From Mesorhizobium sp. NFR06 (GTDB lineage Bacteria > Pseudomonadota > Alphaproteobacteria > Rhizobiales > Rhizobiaceae), in the NCBI RefSeq assembly GCF_900115245.1, contig NZ_FOVT01000013.1:1-64000 (forward strand): a stretch of 64,000 bases of DNA, given 5' to 3'. Below the pieces are notes generated by a model, which ran no database searches, had not been told where the DNA came from, and saw nothing but the letters and a program-made list of their open reading frames with translations. Made by a program: the position numbers and the translations under genes. The number at the start of each line of letters is the position of its first letter. Position 1 is the first letter of the stretch. This document shows, one piece after another, positions 34,562 to 44,329 of the stretch.

Positions 34562-35131
34562 ATGGCGCGTCCCCTCAGTGAAGAAAAGCGACAAGCGCTG
34601 CTGGATGCAGCGGCCGAGTTCGTCGCGCGCCTTGGCACAGGCGCGTCCACGGCCAAGATCGCGAAGGCTGCTGGCGTTTCCGAGGGGACGCTGTTCACCT
34701 ACTTTCCAACCAAGGACGATCTGCTCAACCAGCTCTTTCTCGAGATCGAGGCCGACCTTACAGAGACGATGCTGGCGCCATATCCCGCGGACGCCTCCGC
34801 CAAAGACCGGCTATTCGCGGTTTGGAACCGTCTGATCGACTGGGGACTGGCTCACGCCACGGCGCGCAGGGCCCTTCGCCAGTTGAAGGTATCGGATCGC
34901 GTGACAGCGGAAAGCCGGAACCGGTGCCACGCCATGCAGCGGGATGCGCGCACGATGGTGGAGGAGTGTCTCGCCGGCCATGCGGCGGCTGACAGGATCG
35001 CCTTCTACATCGATACCATTCTCTTCGACCTGGCCGACATCAGCATCAACGCGGTCACAGCCAAACCTCGGGAAAGTGACGCCATCCGGCAGGCCGGGTT
35101 CGACCTGTTCTGGAAGGGATCCGCCGCCTGA
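34562..35131 (+). CDS. TetR-family transcription regulator
   Basis: A 189-residue repressor-like protein. The DNA-binding part is MARPLSEEKRQALLDAAAEFVARLGTGASTAKIAKAAGVSEGTLFTYFPTKDDLLNQLF, the usual TetR helix-turn-helix ending in GTLFTYFPTKDDL. The C-terminal ligand domain is helical and not assignable. The start at ATG 34562 removes five extra codons of the longer frame. Two matching TGAG-N10-CTCA palindromes, one before this gene and one before the SDR gene 49 bp downstream, suggest that it represses itself and the SDR gene, probably relieved by a small aromatic or quinone-like ligand (inference). Confidence 0.9.
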   Translation: MARPLSEEKRQALLDAAAEFVARLGTGASTAKIAKAAGVSEGTLFTYFPTKDDLLNQLFLEIEADLTETMLAPYPADASAKDRLFAVWNRLIDWGLAHATARRALRQLKVSDRVTAESRNRCHAMQRDARTMVEECLAGHAAADRIAFYIDTILFDLADISINAVTAKPRESDAIRQAGFDLFWKGSAA

Positions 35132-35145
35132 GTTTTAACCCATAA

Positions 35146-35165
35146 ATGAGCATGTAATTACTCAT
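35146..35165. promoter_or_regulatory. Candidate TetR operator, TGAG-N10-CTCA, copy 2
   Basis: ATGAG (35146-35150), ten bases, then CTCAT (35161-35165), 15 bp before the SDR start. Identical half-sites and spacing to 34524-34545. Confidence 0.65.
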
Positions 35166-35179
35166 AAAAAGGACCGAAA

Positions 35180-36097
35180 ATGTCGAATAGCAAGGGTTTC
35201 ACCGAAGCCGACGTCCCCCAGCAGACGGGGAAAAGCTTCATCGTCACGGGCGCCAACGCCGGCGTCGGGTTCGAAATCGCGCGGGCGCTTGCCGCCAGCG
35301 GCGCGCGCATCCTGCTTGGCTGCCGTGAGCAGACCAGGGCGCAGGACGCCATCGCGCGGATCCAGCGGATCACGCCGAATGCCGATCTCGTCTGGTTGCC
35401 GCTCGACCTCGGTGACCTGGACAGCGTTCGCACCGCGGTCGGGATCGCCGCGAAGGAGCCACGGATCGATGCGCTCATCAACAATGCCGGGGTCATGAAC
35501 CCGCCGCTGACGCGCACGAAGCAGGGGTTCGAATCGCAGTTCGGCGTCAATCATCTCGGCGTGTTCGCGCTCACCTCGCTGCTCCTGCCTAAGCTGGCGC
35601 AGACGCCGGGATCGCGGGTGGTCGTGACCTCGAGCGTCGCGCATCTGAAGGCCAAGATCGACTGGGACGATCTCAACGCCGACAAGAGCTACATCAAGAC
35701 CGATCGCTACGGCGCCAGCAAGATGGCGAACGCGCTGTTCTTCCTCGAACTGGATCGTCGCCTGCGCGCGGCGAAGTCGCCCGTCACGGCAATCGGCGTT
35801 CACCCTGGCATCGCCAGCACAAGCCTTGGCCGTCATATGGGATTTGTCCAGATCGCAGGCCCAATCGTCGGCCTGTTGCTCAACAGCGCCGACAAGGGCG
35901 CGTGGCCGGCACTTCTGGCCGCGACCGGCCAGGTGAAGCCCGGAGGCTATTACGGTCCCACCGGCTTTGGCGGAATCCGCGGTGCAGCCGGCGAAGCAAG
36001 GCGGGCGCCGCATGCCGAAGATCCCGCGCTCGCGAAGCGGCTCTGGGAGGTCTCCATCGCCATGACCGGCATCGATCCGGGCTTGCCCGCCGCCTGA
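35180..36097 (+). CDS. Short-chain dehydrogenase (retinol-dehydrogenase-like), TetR-controlled
   Basis: A 305-residue NAD(P)-dependent oxidoreductase. Hallmarks: FIVTGANAGVGFEIARALAASGARILLGCR (TGxxxGxG with an Arg that favours NADP), LINNAGVMNPP (NNAG), VVVTSSVAH and YGASKMANALFFLEL (catalytic YxxxK). The VHPGIASTSLG block and the long C-terminal part are typical of the WW-oxidoreductase/retinol dehydrogenase subgroup. Substrate unknown. It starts 15 bp after the second TGAG-N10-CTCA operator and has AAAAAGGA upstream. Confidence 0.92.
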   Translation: MSNSKGFTEADVPQQTGKSFIVTGANAGVGFEIARALAASGARILLGCREQTRAQDAIARIQRITPNADLVWLPLDLGDLDSVRTAVGIAAKEPRIDALINNAGVMNPPLTRTKQGFESQFGVNHLGVFALTSLLLPKLAQTPGSRVVVTSSVAHLKAKIDWDDLNADKSYIKTDRYGASKMANALFFLELDRRLRAAKSPVTAIGVHPGIASTSLGRHMGFVQIAGPIVGLLLNSADKGAWPALLAATGQVKPGGYYGPTGFGGIRGAAGEARRAPHAEDPALAKRLWEVSIAMTGIDPGLPAA

Positions 36098-36235
36098 CTA
36101 TCACTCACCAGATCAAGGCTGCGAAGCCGTGGCTGCCGGCGAAAAGCGGAATAGGGAGGCGACAACGGTGCGTCACGCCCTCGTGTAGGCTATTGTCATC
36201 TAAACTGAGAAATTTCGAGCGAAATCCGCCGCTTA

Positions 36236-36280
36236 TGATTCGTCCGAACAATCGGGTGGGAGTGAGGGGGAGACGGAGCG
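36236..36280. repeat. GGGAGTGAGG repeat, copy 1
   Basis: GTCCGAACAATCGGGTGGGAGTGAGGGGGAG. Core shared with copies at 43330-43430 and 46266-46370. Confidence 0.55.
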
Positions 36281-36359
36281 CGGAGCGCAGACTGTCTTTC
36301 TCGTAGGGCGGCTCATACCAGGAAATGCGTTGCGGCTCTCTCAAAAGGCGCGTGGCAAC

Positions 36360-36723
36360 TCACGTGTGTCGCAGGATGGCGTCGAGGGCGTTGTCGGGCC
36401 TGCTGTTGAAGCAAAGGGCTGCGGACCGACCATATCGGTGGATCACGTTCATGACTCTTTCGAAGAGGAGCGTGTGTTCTGGCAGTCCCGAAGGCCGGCC
36501 GCAATCAGGATGACGTCGAATTCCTGCCGAGAGAGCAGGTCGACGAGAGATTTTTCGTCCGCGTCGGGCCGATGAGCCACGACTCCACTGTATGCCCAAG
36601 CGCTAAAAGCTTGTCAGCGGTCGCTTGACCCGTGGCGCTTACGCCTTCCGGGGTCAGGCCACGTTCGGGCCCAAATGTGATCTTGTGCGGGTCAAAGCCG
36701 ACAATGAGGATCCTCTTCGACAT
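36360..36723 (-). pseudogene. Hypothetical protein of about 120 residues, frameshifted
   Basis: From ATG 36723: MSKRILIVGFDPHKITFGPERGLTPEG, SATGQATADKLLALGHTVESWLIGP, then in the next frame DADEKSLVDLLSRQEFDVILIAAGL, LLFERVMNVIHRYGRSAALCFNSRPDNALDAILRHT. A single missing G after GGCCCG (near 36567) explains the shift. The fold looks like a small Rossmann-type protein (ILIVGFD), but I do not know the family name. It lies downstream of the flavin monooxygenase genes in the same direction. A sequencing error cannot be excluded. Confidence 0.6.
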
Positions 36724-36881
36724 AGGTTGCACTCCTTAAGGTAGCAAGACATATGCATGGCGGTGAATTCCCGCCAGAGAAGGCGGCTTCGGTCTTGGAT
36801 GAGCCCAAACGGTGGTTCAATCCAGCGCCGGCGCCAGAAGCAAACGGCGCTCACGGAATCATCCACTTTCTGTGGACTCAC

Positions 36882-38087
36882 CTAGAAGGCAACCACGGGG
36901 AAGTCCGCGGGAACCCCGAGATATACCTGCCCGAAGGTCCCATAACGAGGCTCCGAGGCGAAGACATGATGTCTCATCGTCTGAACATCCCGGAAGCAAC
37001 GTTCCAGCGGATTGGTGGCTCGAAACGCCGTCGTTCCCGCGATGCTGCAGGCCAGTTCCACCGCCTTGACGGCGCTGCTCATCGCGTGGGTCATCGCAAG
37101 CAGGATGTCTGCCTTCCGCTCCAGCGAGTGGGTCTCGCCGTCGATGCATCGACGCCACGCTTCGGTCAGGGTGTCAAGAAGCAACAAGCGCCCTGAGCGC
37201 AGGATCGCTTCCGCTCGGCCCAGTTGGATTTGGACCGACGCGCGTTCCCTTAGCAGACCGCTCGATGCCACCGGAGTCTTGGTCCGGGCCAGTTCGGTCA
37301 CCTCGTCGAGAGCTCGTCGCGCCACCCCCAGCATCGGCGTCGGGATACCGGACGCCGCCGCGCCCACGACCGGGAGTCGATACAGCGGGCCCCGATAGTG
37401 CGATCCCGGCTCGAAGTCTGGCACCATCGGGAACGTCCTGGACTTGGGCACGTATACGTCGGTCACCAGGATGTCGTCACTGCCCGTGCCGCGCATGCCC
37501 ATGACGTTCCACGTATCGATGATTTCGCACTCCTGGCTGGGGAAGTAGACCATGCGCATCTCGGGCTCACCGCCGGCGGATTCGTCATCCACGAGGACCG
37601 TCGACGAGATCCAGTCGGCGTCATGACAGTTGCTGACGAATGGCGCTCGACCAGAGATGCGGTAGCCGCCGTTGGTCGACGTCGCCCTCAGTGGACGGCC
37701 GAACTGGGCAGCGATGAGGATGTCGGCTCCACGGCTGTAGATCTCCTCGGCTCCCTCGTCGGGGAGACGGCAACAAAAGAAGGCCCAGTCCAGAGGGTTC
37801 TCCAGGGTCCACGCCGCGGCGGAGTCGTGGCGACCGACTTCCTCCCCAACGAGGGCGCGGGTGATGGGGTCGGTCTCCAACCCCCCGAGTGAACGGGGAG
37901 TTGTCATTCGCAGGAGGCCCGTCTCGCGCAGTGCATCCAAGACCGGCTGGGACAGGCGTCGTTCGCGCTCCGCTTCCCCGCTGTGCTTCCGGATGATCGG
38001 AGCGATCTCCCGCGCCGCATCGATCAGCGACGTGTCGGGCTCCCAATGCGTTTGCCCTGTTCCGTGCGTCAAGGTAAGTCCGGTCAT
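36882..38087 (-). CDS. Acyl-CoA-dehydrogenase-fold flavin monooxygenase
   Basis: A protein of 401 residues with the acyl-CoA dehydrogenase fold: IAPIIRKHSGEAERERRLSQPVLDALRETGLLRMTTPRSLGGLE, then NGGYRISGRAPFVSNCHDADW, VMGMRGTGSDDILVTDVYVP and the C-terminal TTAFRATNPLERCFRDVQTMRHHVFAS. The last block is typical of group D flavin hydroxylases (HsaA, HpaB-like two-component and related types) rather than true acyl-CoA dehydrogenases, because the catalytic Glu context is absent. It likely oxygenates an aromatic or polyketide-like substrate with reduced flavin from a partner. I prefer ATG 38087 with GGGAGGTGAG upstream; a GTG at 38096 overlaps the previous stop. It follows the berberine-bridge-type oxidase directly. 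Confidence 0.85.
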   Translation of the reverse strand: MTGLTLTHGTGQTHWEPDTSLIDAAREIAPIIRKHSGEAERERRLSQPVLDALRETGLLRMTTPRSLGGLETDPITRALVGEEVGRHDSAAAWTLENPLDWAFFCCRLPDEGAEEIYSRGADILIAAQFGRPLRATSTNGGYRISGRAPFVSNCHDADWISSTVLVDDESAGGEPEMRMVYFPSQECEIIDTWNVMGMRGTGSDDILVTDVYVPKSRTFPMVPDFEPGSHYRGPLYRLPVVGAAASGIPTPMLGVARRALDEVTELARTKTPVASSGLLRERASVQIQLGRAEAILRSGRLLLLDTLTEAWRRCIDGETHSLERKADILLAMTHAMSSAVKAVELACSIAGTTAFRATNPLERCFRDVQTMRHHVFASEPRYGTFGQVYLGVPADFPVVAF

Positions 38088-38092
38088 CACTC

Positions 38093-39475
38093 TCACCTCC
38101 CGTTCGCCGGCGCGATGTTCTGGTTGATATGGAAGAAGTTGTCCGGGTCATAGGCCGCCTTCACGGATGCGAGCCGCTCGTAGTTGGCGCCATAGTTTGC
38201 GGGCGCACGGTGATCGTCGTCGCTGGACATGAAGTTGACGTAGCCCCCATCGCTGCCCGAGTGGGGATGAATAGCTGCGTAGTAGTCCTTCACCCACTCG
38301 ATGTTGGCCTTGTCGTCGGCAGGGTCCGACCATATTCCGACGACGACCGCGGCGAAGTTCTTGTCTCGATGTCCGAAGGCGGTCTCGTCGGCGCCCACCC
38401 GTTGAGCCGCACCGTTGATCGGATGCAGATGCATGCTCGAGCTGATGTGCGGTGTCTTCTTGCCATGCTCGACGTGAGCAGCGATCGCCTCGTCGGTGAG
38501 CTCGGTGATGAAGTCTGCCTTCCAGTAATGCTGCATGCCCTTTGGGACGAGACCGTCGAAGGCGCTCTGCAGGGCCGGGAACGGCATAACGCCGACCTGC
38601 TCCGCTTTCACTTCGGCAACATCGCGAAGTGGCTGGAGTACTCTCTCGGCTTCCTTGTGGGGACCGTTCCAGCAAGTGACCAGCACACAGAACAGATCCC
38701 CGACTCGGTTCTTGGGGATAAACGGCAGGTCAGGAGCTATCTGCCAGCCGAAAAAGCATCCGAGCTGTTCCGGTGCTTGCACAATAAATTCGCGGTAGCA
38801 CTGCAGGACTGCCGCTGCATCGTCTACCTCGTAGAATATCGGGCCGCCGACGATGTCGCCGACCTCGTGCAGTTGAAACTCGAAGCTGGTGACCACACCG
38901 AAGTTGCCGCCCCCGCCGCGCAACGCCCAGAATAAGTCTTCTTTCTGGTAATCGCTCGCGGTGACCTGCCGGCCATCGGCGAGAACGACATCGGCCGACA
39001 GCAGGTTGTCGATGGAGAGCCCGACCCCGCGCGTCAAGTAGCCGATGCCGCCGCCCAGCGTCAGGCCACCAACCCCAGTCGTCGAGATGATCCCGCCGGG
39101 CGCCGCCAAGCCGAACGGGTAGGTCGCATGGTCCACATCGCCCCATGTCGCGCCGCCCTCAACTCGCGCGATCTTCTTGATCGGGTCGACCCGAACGTTT
39201 TTCATGTTCGACAGGTCGATGACCAGACCGTCTTCGATCGTGCCGAATCCGGGAACGCTGTGGCCCCCACCACGAATTGCCACGTCGAGGTCGGCGTCGC
39301 GGCCAGCAGCGACCGCCGCCATCACGTCGGCCGAATCCATGCACTGGATGACGGCGCGGGGCTTGCGGTCGTGCATGGCATTGTAGACAGCGCGAGCCTC
39401 GTCGTAGTTAGAATCGGAGCGGGTGATGACGCGACCCCGCACCGTTTTGGTCAACGCCTCGATTTTGTTGCTCAT
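38093..39475 (-). CDS. FAD-binding berberine-bridge-type oxidase
   Basis: A protein of 460 residues of the FAD-linked oxidase (PP-loop/BBE) group. Markers: RAVIQCMDSADVMAAVAAGRDADLDVAIRGGGHSVPGFGTIEDGLVIDLSNMKNVRV (FAD-binding, with the His of GGGHS for covalent attachment), GGLTLGGGIGYLTRGVGLSIDNLLSADVVLADG, DLFWALRGGGGNFGVVTSFEFQL and the C-terminal YGANYERLASVKAAYDPDNFFHINQNI (BBE domain). A second Cys for bicovalent attachment is not obvious. The start at ATG 39475 lies within a sensible ribosome site region; the longer frame begins in weak codons. It forms an operon with the flavin monooxygenase and the AfsR-type gene upstream. Confidence 0.9.
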   Translation of the reverse strand: MSNKIEALTKTVRGRVITRSDSNYDEARAVYNAMHDRKPRAVIQCMDSADVMAAVAAGRDADLDVAIRGGGHSVPGFGTIEDGLVIDLSNMKNVRVDPIKKIARVEGGATWGDVDHATYPFGLAAPGGIISTTGVGGLTLGGGIGYLTRGVGLSIDNLLSADVVLADGRQVTASDYQKEDLFWALRGGGGNFGVVTSFEFQLHEVGDIVGGPIFYEVDDAAAVLQCYREFIVQAPEQLGCFFGWQIAPDLPFIPKNRVGDLFCVLVTCWNGPHKEAERVLQPLRDVAEVKAEQVGVMPFPALQSAFDGLVPKGMQHYWKADFITELTDEAIAAHVEHGKKTPHISSSMHLHPINGAAQRVGADETAFGHRDKNFAAVVVGIWSDPADDKANIEWVKDYYAAIHPHSGSDGGYVNFMSSDDDHRAPANYGANYERLASVKAAYDPDNFFHINQNIAPANGR

Positions 39476-39539
39476 TGGGCGCTCCGCTGCTCGATCTCGC
39501 ACGAGGAAGCGCCTTTGGGCGTTCCGAAAGCGTTCCTTC

Positions 39540-42500
39540 TCAGCCAGACCCGCTCAGAAGGCCGATTGCTGCCCGGAACGCGGGGAGATCATGGCCCGAC
39601 GGGATAGTCTCGATGAGGTCCCCAAGTTGCTCACGCAGTGTCTGATCGGGAAATCGACTGGCGAAGGAGTGGAGCGTCCGAAGTTCCAGCCACCGTGCAC
39701 CTTGAGCGGTGGCGGTCTCGACGGCACTGCGCAGAGAAGCGGCGGCTTCCGTTTCCCCGCTGCGATAAGCCAGCTCACCGTTGACTCGCCACAGCTCGGC
39801 CTCGAGATAGCGCTGGTTGCACCTGTGTGACCATGAGAGCCCCTCGCGTGTGGCAGCTCGTCCCTCGCGGAACTCGCCGATCATGCCGCGAGCCCGGGCG
39901 AGGAGAAGGAGTGTGTAAGTCAGGTGGAGGGTCTCCCCTTCCTTCCGCGAGCGCGCCACCGACCGCACGATTTTCTCGATGCTCCCGGTCGATCCCTCGC
40001 AGACGTCCAGCCAACCCCGAAGGGCCTCCAGGACGACCATGAGGTAGCGCTCCGGAAGACGCTTCCGATGACGGTCGGCGTCGGCGAGGAGCTCGGCGAG
40101 GCGTGTGAAATCTTCGGATTCGGCCGCGATGATCGCCGCGTAAGTGATGACGTACCACATCGTCATCAGATGATCGAGACCGCCGGCCAACTCAAGAGCG
40201 GATCGGGCCGTCTCGTCGGCCCGACCGGGATCTCCGGCCCATAATTCGACCCAGGCCAGCCGTACGAGGCAAACCGCCTTCGGGTCTTGGGCGTACAAGG
40301 CCAGATGCTCATCGCGACGGGACACGTCATAGGCTTCGATAGCGCCATTGAGATAGTGGCGGGCCATGGCCAGATCGCCCCGCCAGAACGCGCTCACGCC
40401 GAGGAGGTATAGGCCTTCTGTCCTGGCGATCGCATCATGACTCTCATCGTCAAGGAGGGCCTGGCCGAGTTCACTGCAATCGTCGAAGCGGCAGCCCTGC
40501 AGCCGGGCGAGGCCGAGGCCGCGGAGAATCGGCGGGTCCACGGGTCTGTGAAGCTTGCAGCAAAGCGAAAGGGCCCGCTCGTAGAGTTGGTGCGCACTGT
40601 TGGAGCCATATCCCTCGAGAGCAACAAGGGGTGATCCGAGCGCGATCCGGATGTCGAGTCGAGTGCATCGCGGTCGGGTGACGGTGGCAGTTCGACGAGC
40701 AGTGCGAGCGCTCGCCGAAACATACTGACCGCTTCGTCGAGGGCCGACACTGCCACTGCTCTGGCCCCCGCGAGGCGGTAGGCATCGATGGCCGGTCCGA
40801 CCATTCCGGCCTGATCGTAGTGTGCGGCCAGCTGCGGGCTGGCCGCGTCGCGGTCCTTATGGCGCTCGACCGCGATCGCCTCGGCAACGGCGCGGTGGAG
40901 TTGACGTCGACGAGCCGGACTGACCATCTCCAGCGCAACCGCCCGAAGCTTGTCGTGACTGAAGTCGTACGTGAGCCCCTGATCACGGATGATCCGACGA
41001 CGCCAAAGTTCGTCGATATAATCAACGAGCTCACGTTCATCGGTCCCGGTGGTGGCGACCAGCAAATCGACCGAGAAGGGCCGACCAATGACAGCCGCCA
41101 CCTCGGCGAGTCTTCGAGCGCCGTCAGTGAGTTGGCCCAGTCGAGCATGCAACACCGCCCGCATCGTGGGTGTGAGCACTGCCTGACTTCCGTCAGAGGA
41201 GACACCGGCTCGGATTGCTTCGATGACAAAGAGCGGGTTGCCTTCGGTCTCGCTCCAGAGTCGTGCCGCCAATGCCGGATCAATCGCGTCTTCAGCGCGC
41301 AGCCGAGCAGCTAGCGTCGCAGCGGTGGCTTCGTCGAGCCGGTCGAGTGACACTGTGGTCACGGCCTGATCGCGGCCCAAGGCGTCGACCAGTCCAACGA
41401 GGGGATGATGCGGTGGGATCTCCTCCCAGCGGACAGTACCGACGATGAGGACCGGTGCCGTTTGTCCGGAACGGACAACGAAACCGATCAACTCAATGGT
41501 CTCGGCGTCACACCACTGGAGATCGTCGATGATCAGCAAACGCGGACGGTCGCCTGCCACGATGGCTCGGCTCACGGCATCGAATAACCGATGGCGCTGA
41601 GTCACGTCGCCCGACTGTTTCGGTCCAGTAGGCTGGGAAACGTCGCGGAGTTCGGGCAGGAGACGAGCGAGCTCGACCCTCCAGACCGTGTCGAGCGTGT
41701 CGATGTGGTTACGGATGGCATCCGATCGGAGCAGGTCGATCACCGGACCCCACGGCAGTCTACCCGCGGCCTCGTACGCACGAGCCGATGCCACCACGTG
41801 CCCGTCCGCTCGAACACGACGGCCGAGTTCCAGTGCGAGGCGGGACTTCCCGATCCCCGGTTCCCCGGTCACCAAGAAGAGATGTGCTGCACCCTTCTGC
41901 GCGGCCTTCCATGCCTTGTTGAGCTGGTTCAGCTCGAGGTCGCGGCCCACGAAAGGCGATTCGGCGATGGGCGCCAAATCCTCGCCCTGCATCTCGTCGC
42001 GGTTGAGTGCGCCAGCCCGGAGCCGCTGGTACATGGCTCTGATCGCCTTGCCCGGTGCCACCGCGAGCTCGCGCTGAAGCACCTCCGCGCACCGGTGATA
42101 GGCGCGCAGCGCCGCGGCTCTATCCTCAAGCGCGAGATGTGCCTCCATCTGAAGTCGAACGGCCGTTTCGTCGGTCGGCTCCAGTTCGATGATGCGTTGG
42201 GCATACCTGATCGTGGCTTTATGGTCGCCGCGCCCCGCAGCCTCTTCAGTCAGCCGCACAACGGCGTCATACGCCTCAGCGCGAAGTTTGGCTCGCTCGT
42301 CCAGGACCCAGTCGTCGTAACAAGCTGGAAGGAGATCGCCCGAATAGAGGCGCGCGGCGAGGTCGAGATCACCTGCCGCCATGGCGTCGCGGACCCTCAG
42401 CACGTCGACCTCGCTCGGCCCGGTCGGAAGCCACCGTACAGTCTCGTTATCGATCTCGACGAACTCACCGATGTCGGGAAGGGAGTGACGGAAGTCGTGG

Positions 42501-42775
42501 AGCAACTTTCTGAGGTTGGTGCGCGCTTGACGTTCGTCGGAGTCGGGCCAAAGCTCGAACGCGAGTCGTGAGCGGTGCTGCGGGTCTCTCCGTAACGCGA
42601 TCAACGCCAGAAACCGTTGCAATCGAAGAGAGTTGAAGGCGCGAAGACGCCGGCCGTCCAGGGTGATCTCGACTGCACCAAGTAGTCGGATCTGCAGCCG
42701 CGTCGGCACCAACTCGCGACCAACGCCGCTCATATCGCTTGGCATATGGCTACTCTGGTTGCGCTTCATCTCCAA
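39540..42775 (-). pseudogene. AfsR/BTAD-type ATPase regulator, split by a frameshift
   Basis: The gene encodes about 1070 residues. N-terminus: LQIRLLGAVEITLDGRRLRAFNSLRLQRFLALIAL (OmpR-like DNA-binding), then a BTAD helical region (LYSGDLLPACYDDWVLDERAKLRAEAYDAVVRL). Next comes an AAA-type ATPase: ESPFVGRDLELNQLN, LVTGEPGIGKSRLALELG (Walker A), LLIIDDLQWCDAETI (Walker B). The C-terminal half is TPR-like. At 40653-40662 the 5-bp unit GTCGA is duplicated in tandem; removing one copy restores a single frame (DALDIRIALGSPLVALEG), so this is a recent loss-of-function or an assembly error. AfsR-type regulators are typical of actinobacteria and activate adjacent secondary-metabolite or oxygenase genes, here the two flavoenzyme genes downstream. 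Confidence 0.85.
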
Positions 42776-43575
42776 GAGTCCGCTCTCTGCTCACGCCGGC
42801 AACAGCAAGCCGATCCGCAAGCAGACGAGTGTCGAACCTCGATCGAGCTCCAACAAGTCGTCCTGTTCATCTGAGCGCGTGCACTGGCGAAGTAAAGGGC
42901 GTTTGGGACCCGCTGCAGCTGGTTGGAGACCCGAAGAACCCGGCTCCTTGGGTCGCGTCCAACATCCCGCGCGTCGATCCAACGGCGGGTTCTGAAAAAG
43001 GGGAGCCAGTGGCGGGCAGAGCGCTCGCGAGACGACTGCCACTGCACATCGAAATCGACGACAAGGTCTCGTAGATAGGAGCAGGCAGCCTCCCTGGGCA
43101 TAAGCAACCTGTCGGGAAATACCGCTGACGGTGCTTTTTGCTGTCGAGCTGATCGCGAGCTGCAAGCGCGGACGCGAGGAGGTGAGCTGGCGTCGTCGAT
43201 AGAAACCTCGGCGCGCCCGAAGTGCGCTAATTTCACTTCGAAAGCAACGGCGGAAAATTCTGAAGGGTCGGCAGCCGGATTTTGGCCGTCCACAGAAACT
43301 GTTACGCTTACAAATCAATCCGTTACCACAGATCAAAATGATAGAGTGGGAGTGACGGGGGAGTGCCACGGAGCAGTATCGGATAGCAGAGGACACTCGG
43401 GCGAATCCTAGGCCATCGATAGCAGTCGATAGATGCTAAGCGACCCGTAGATCCGCCGCCCCGTCGGGCGTCACACCGCTTGAGGGGGCGCCTTCATGTC
43501 GATGTCATTGATCGCATGGATGGCCGACGTTTCGGGATCGCACTGCTCTGGCCAAGTCACACGGTCGTCGATCGA
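42776..43575. other. Intergenic stretch holding only a repeat
   Basis: I find no gene with protein-like sequence. It holds the upstream region of the AfsR-type gene and the GGGAGTGAGG repeat copy at 43330-43430. Long frames on both strands here have random composition. Confidence 0.4.
43330..43430. repeat. GGGAGTGAGG repeat, copy 2
   Basis: AATGATAGAGTGGGAGTGACGGGGGAGTG, then ATCGGATAGCAG and CAGTCGATAG further on. It matches the copy at 46266 over about 100 bp, with gaps. Confidence 0.55.
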
Positions 43576-44175
43576 TTACTGCTCCTTCTTGAACAAATCC
43601 TGGAAGATGAGCTGGCCCCAAGTGCGGCCGCGTGCGTGCACCAGCGCGCCACCCTCGCTGAGCTTACCCAGCTTGACGGGTGCGAACCCGAGTTGTTTGG
43701 CCAAGGTCGCCACGGGAGCGGTCGCGTCCTCGTCGTCGCTCGACAGAAAGACCACCCGGTGGCCACCCTCGACGACCGGATCGGCAGCCAGGGTGGCCGC
43801 AACCAGGTGATTGAATCCTTTGACGAGCTTGGCGCCGGTGAACGACTTTGCAACGAAGGCGGAGGACGGGAGACCGTCCAGCTCTTCAGGAACTGGAAAC
43901 AGGTTCATCGCGTCGATGACCGTCTTGCCTTCCCAGCTCGGCAGGGCTTTCGCAACCTCGCGATGCTCCCCGAATGGGACCGCCAAAATGATCGTGTCGG
44001 CCTCGACTGCATCCCGCAGCGACTTGGCGACGACCGTCGGTCCGATCGCCCGAGCCTGAGGCGCCAACGCCTCGGGCGGACGGCGGCTCGCGACGGTCAC
44101 GTCGATGTTTTTACGGGCGAAGGCGTGGGCGAGGGCCTGGCCTATCTTCCCGAATCCTATGATCGCATAGCTCAT
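43576..44175 (-). CDS. NADPH-dependent F420 reductase-like protein
   Basis: A 199-residue Rossmann protein: MSYAIIGFGKIGQALAHAFARKNIDVTVASRRP (GxGxxG), DTIILAVPFGEHREVA, KTVIDAMNLFPVPEEL, KLVKGFNHLVAATLA, HRVVFLSSDDEDATAPVATLAKQLGFAPVKLGKLSEGG. This is the F420_oxidored fold, also used by many NADPH-dependent reductases in bacteria without F420, which Mesorhizobium is not known to make in quantity. A distant relative lies at 48727-49365. It follows the SDR gene by 154 bp in the same direction. Confidence 0.88.
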   Translation of the reverse strand: MSYAIIGFGKIGQALAHAFARKNIDVTVASRRPPEALAPQARAIGPTVVAKSLRDAVEADTIILAVPFGEHREVAKALPSWEGKTVIDAMNLFPVPEELDGLPSSAFVAKSFTGAKLVKGFNHLVAATLAADPVVEGGHRVVFLSSDDEDATAPVATLAKQLGFAPVKLGKLSEGGALVHARGRTWGQLIFQDLFKKEQ

Positions 44176-44329
44176 GATGCTTCTCCAATCCGTGTTGATA
44201 TTAATTAACGGCCTTTAACGGCGCGGGTTATCGCTTGCGCTGTGCGGCGACGTGCCCGTGGACGTCCTGTTGTGAACGACCTCCGCGCGGCCGGGCTTGA
44301 CCGTTCAGCGCGGAAGGCGTGGCGCGATG

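Noticed and set aside
42791-43396. A 201-codon frame upstream of the AfsR-type gene
   Set aside because: Composition is Arg/Ser/Cys-rich without motifs, no ribosome site is visible, and it crosses a dispersed repeat.
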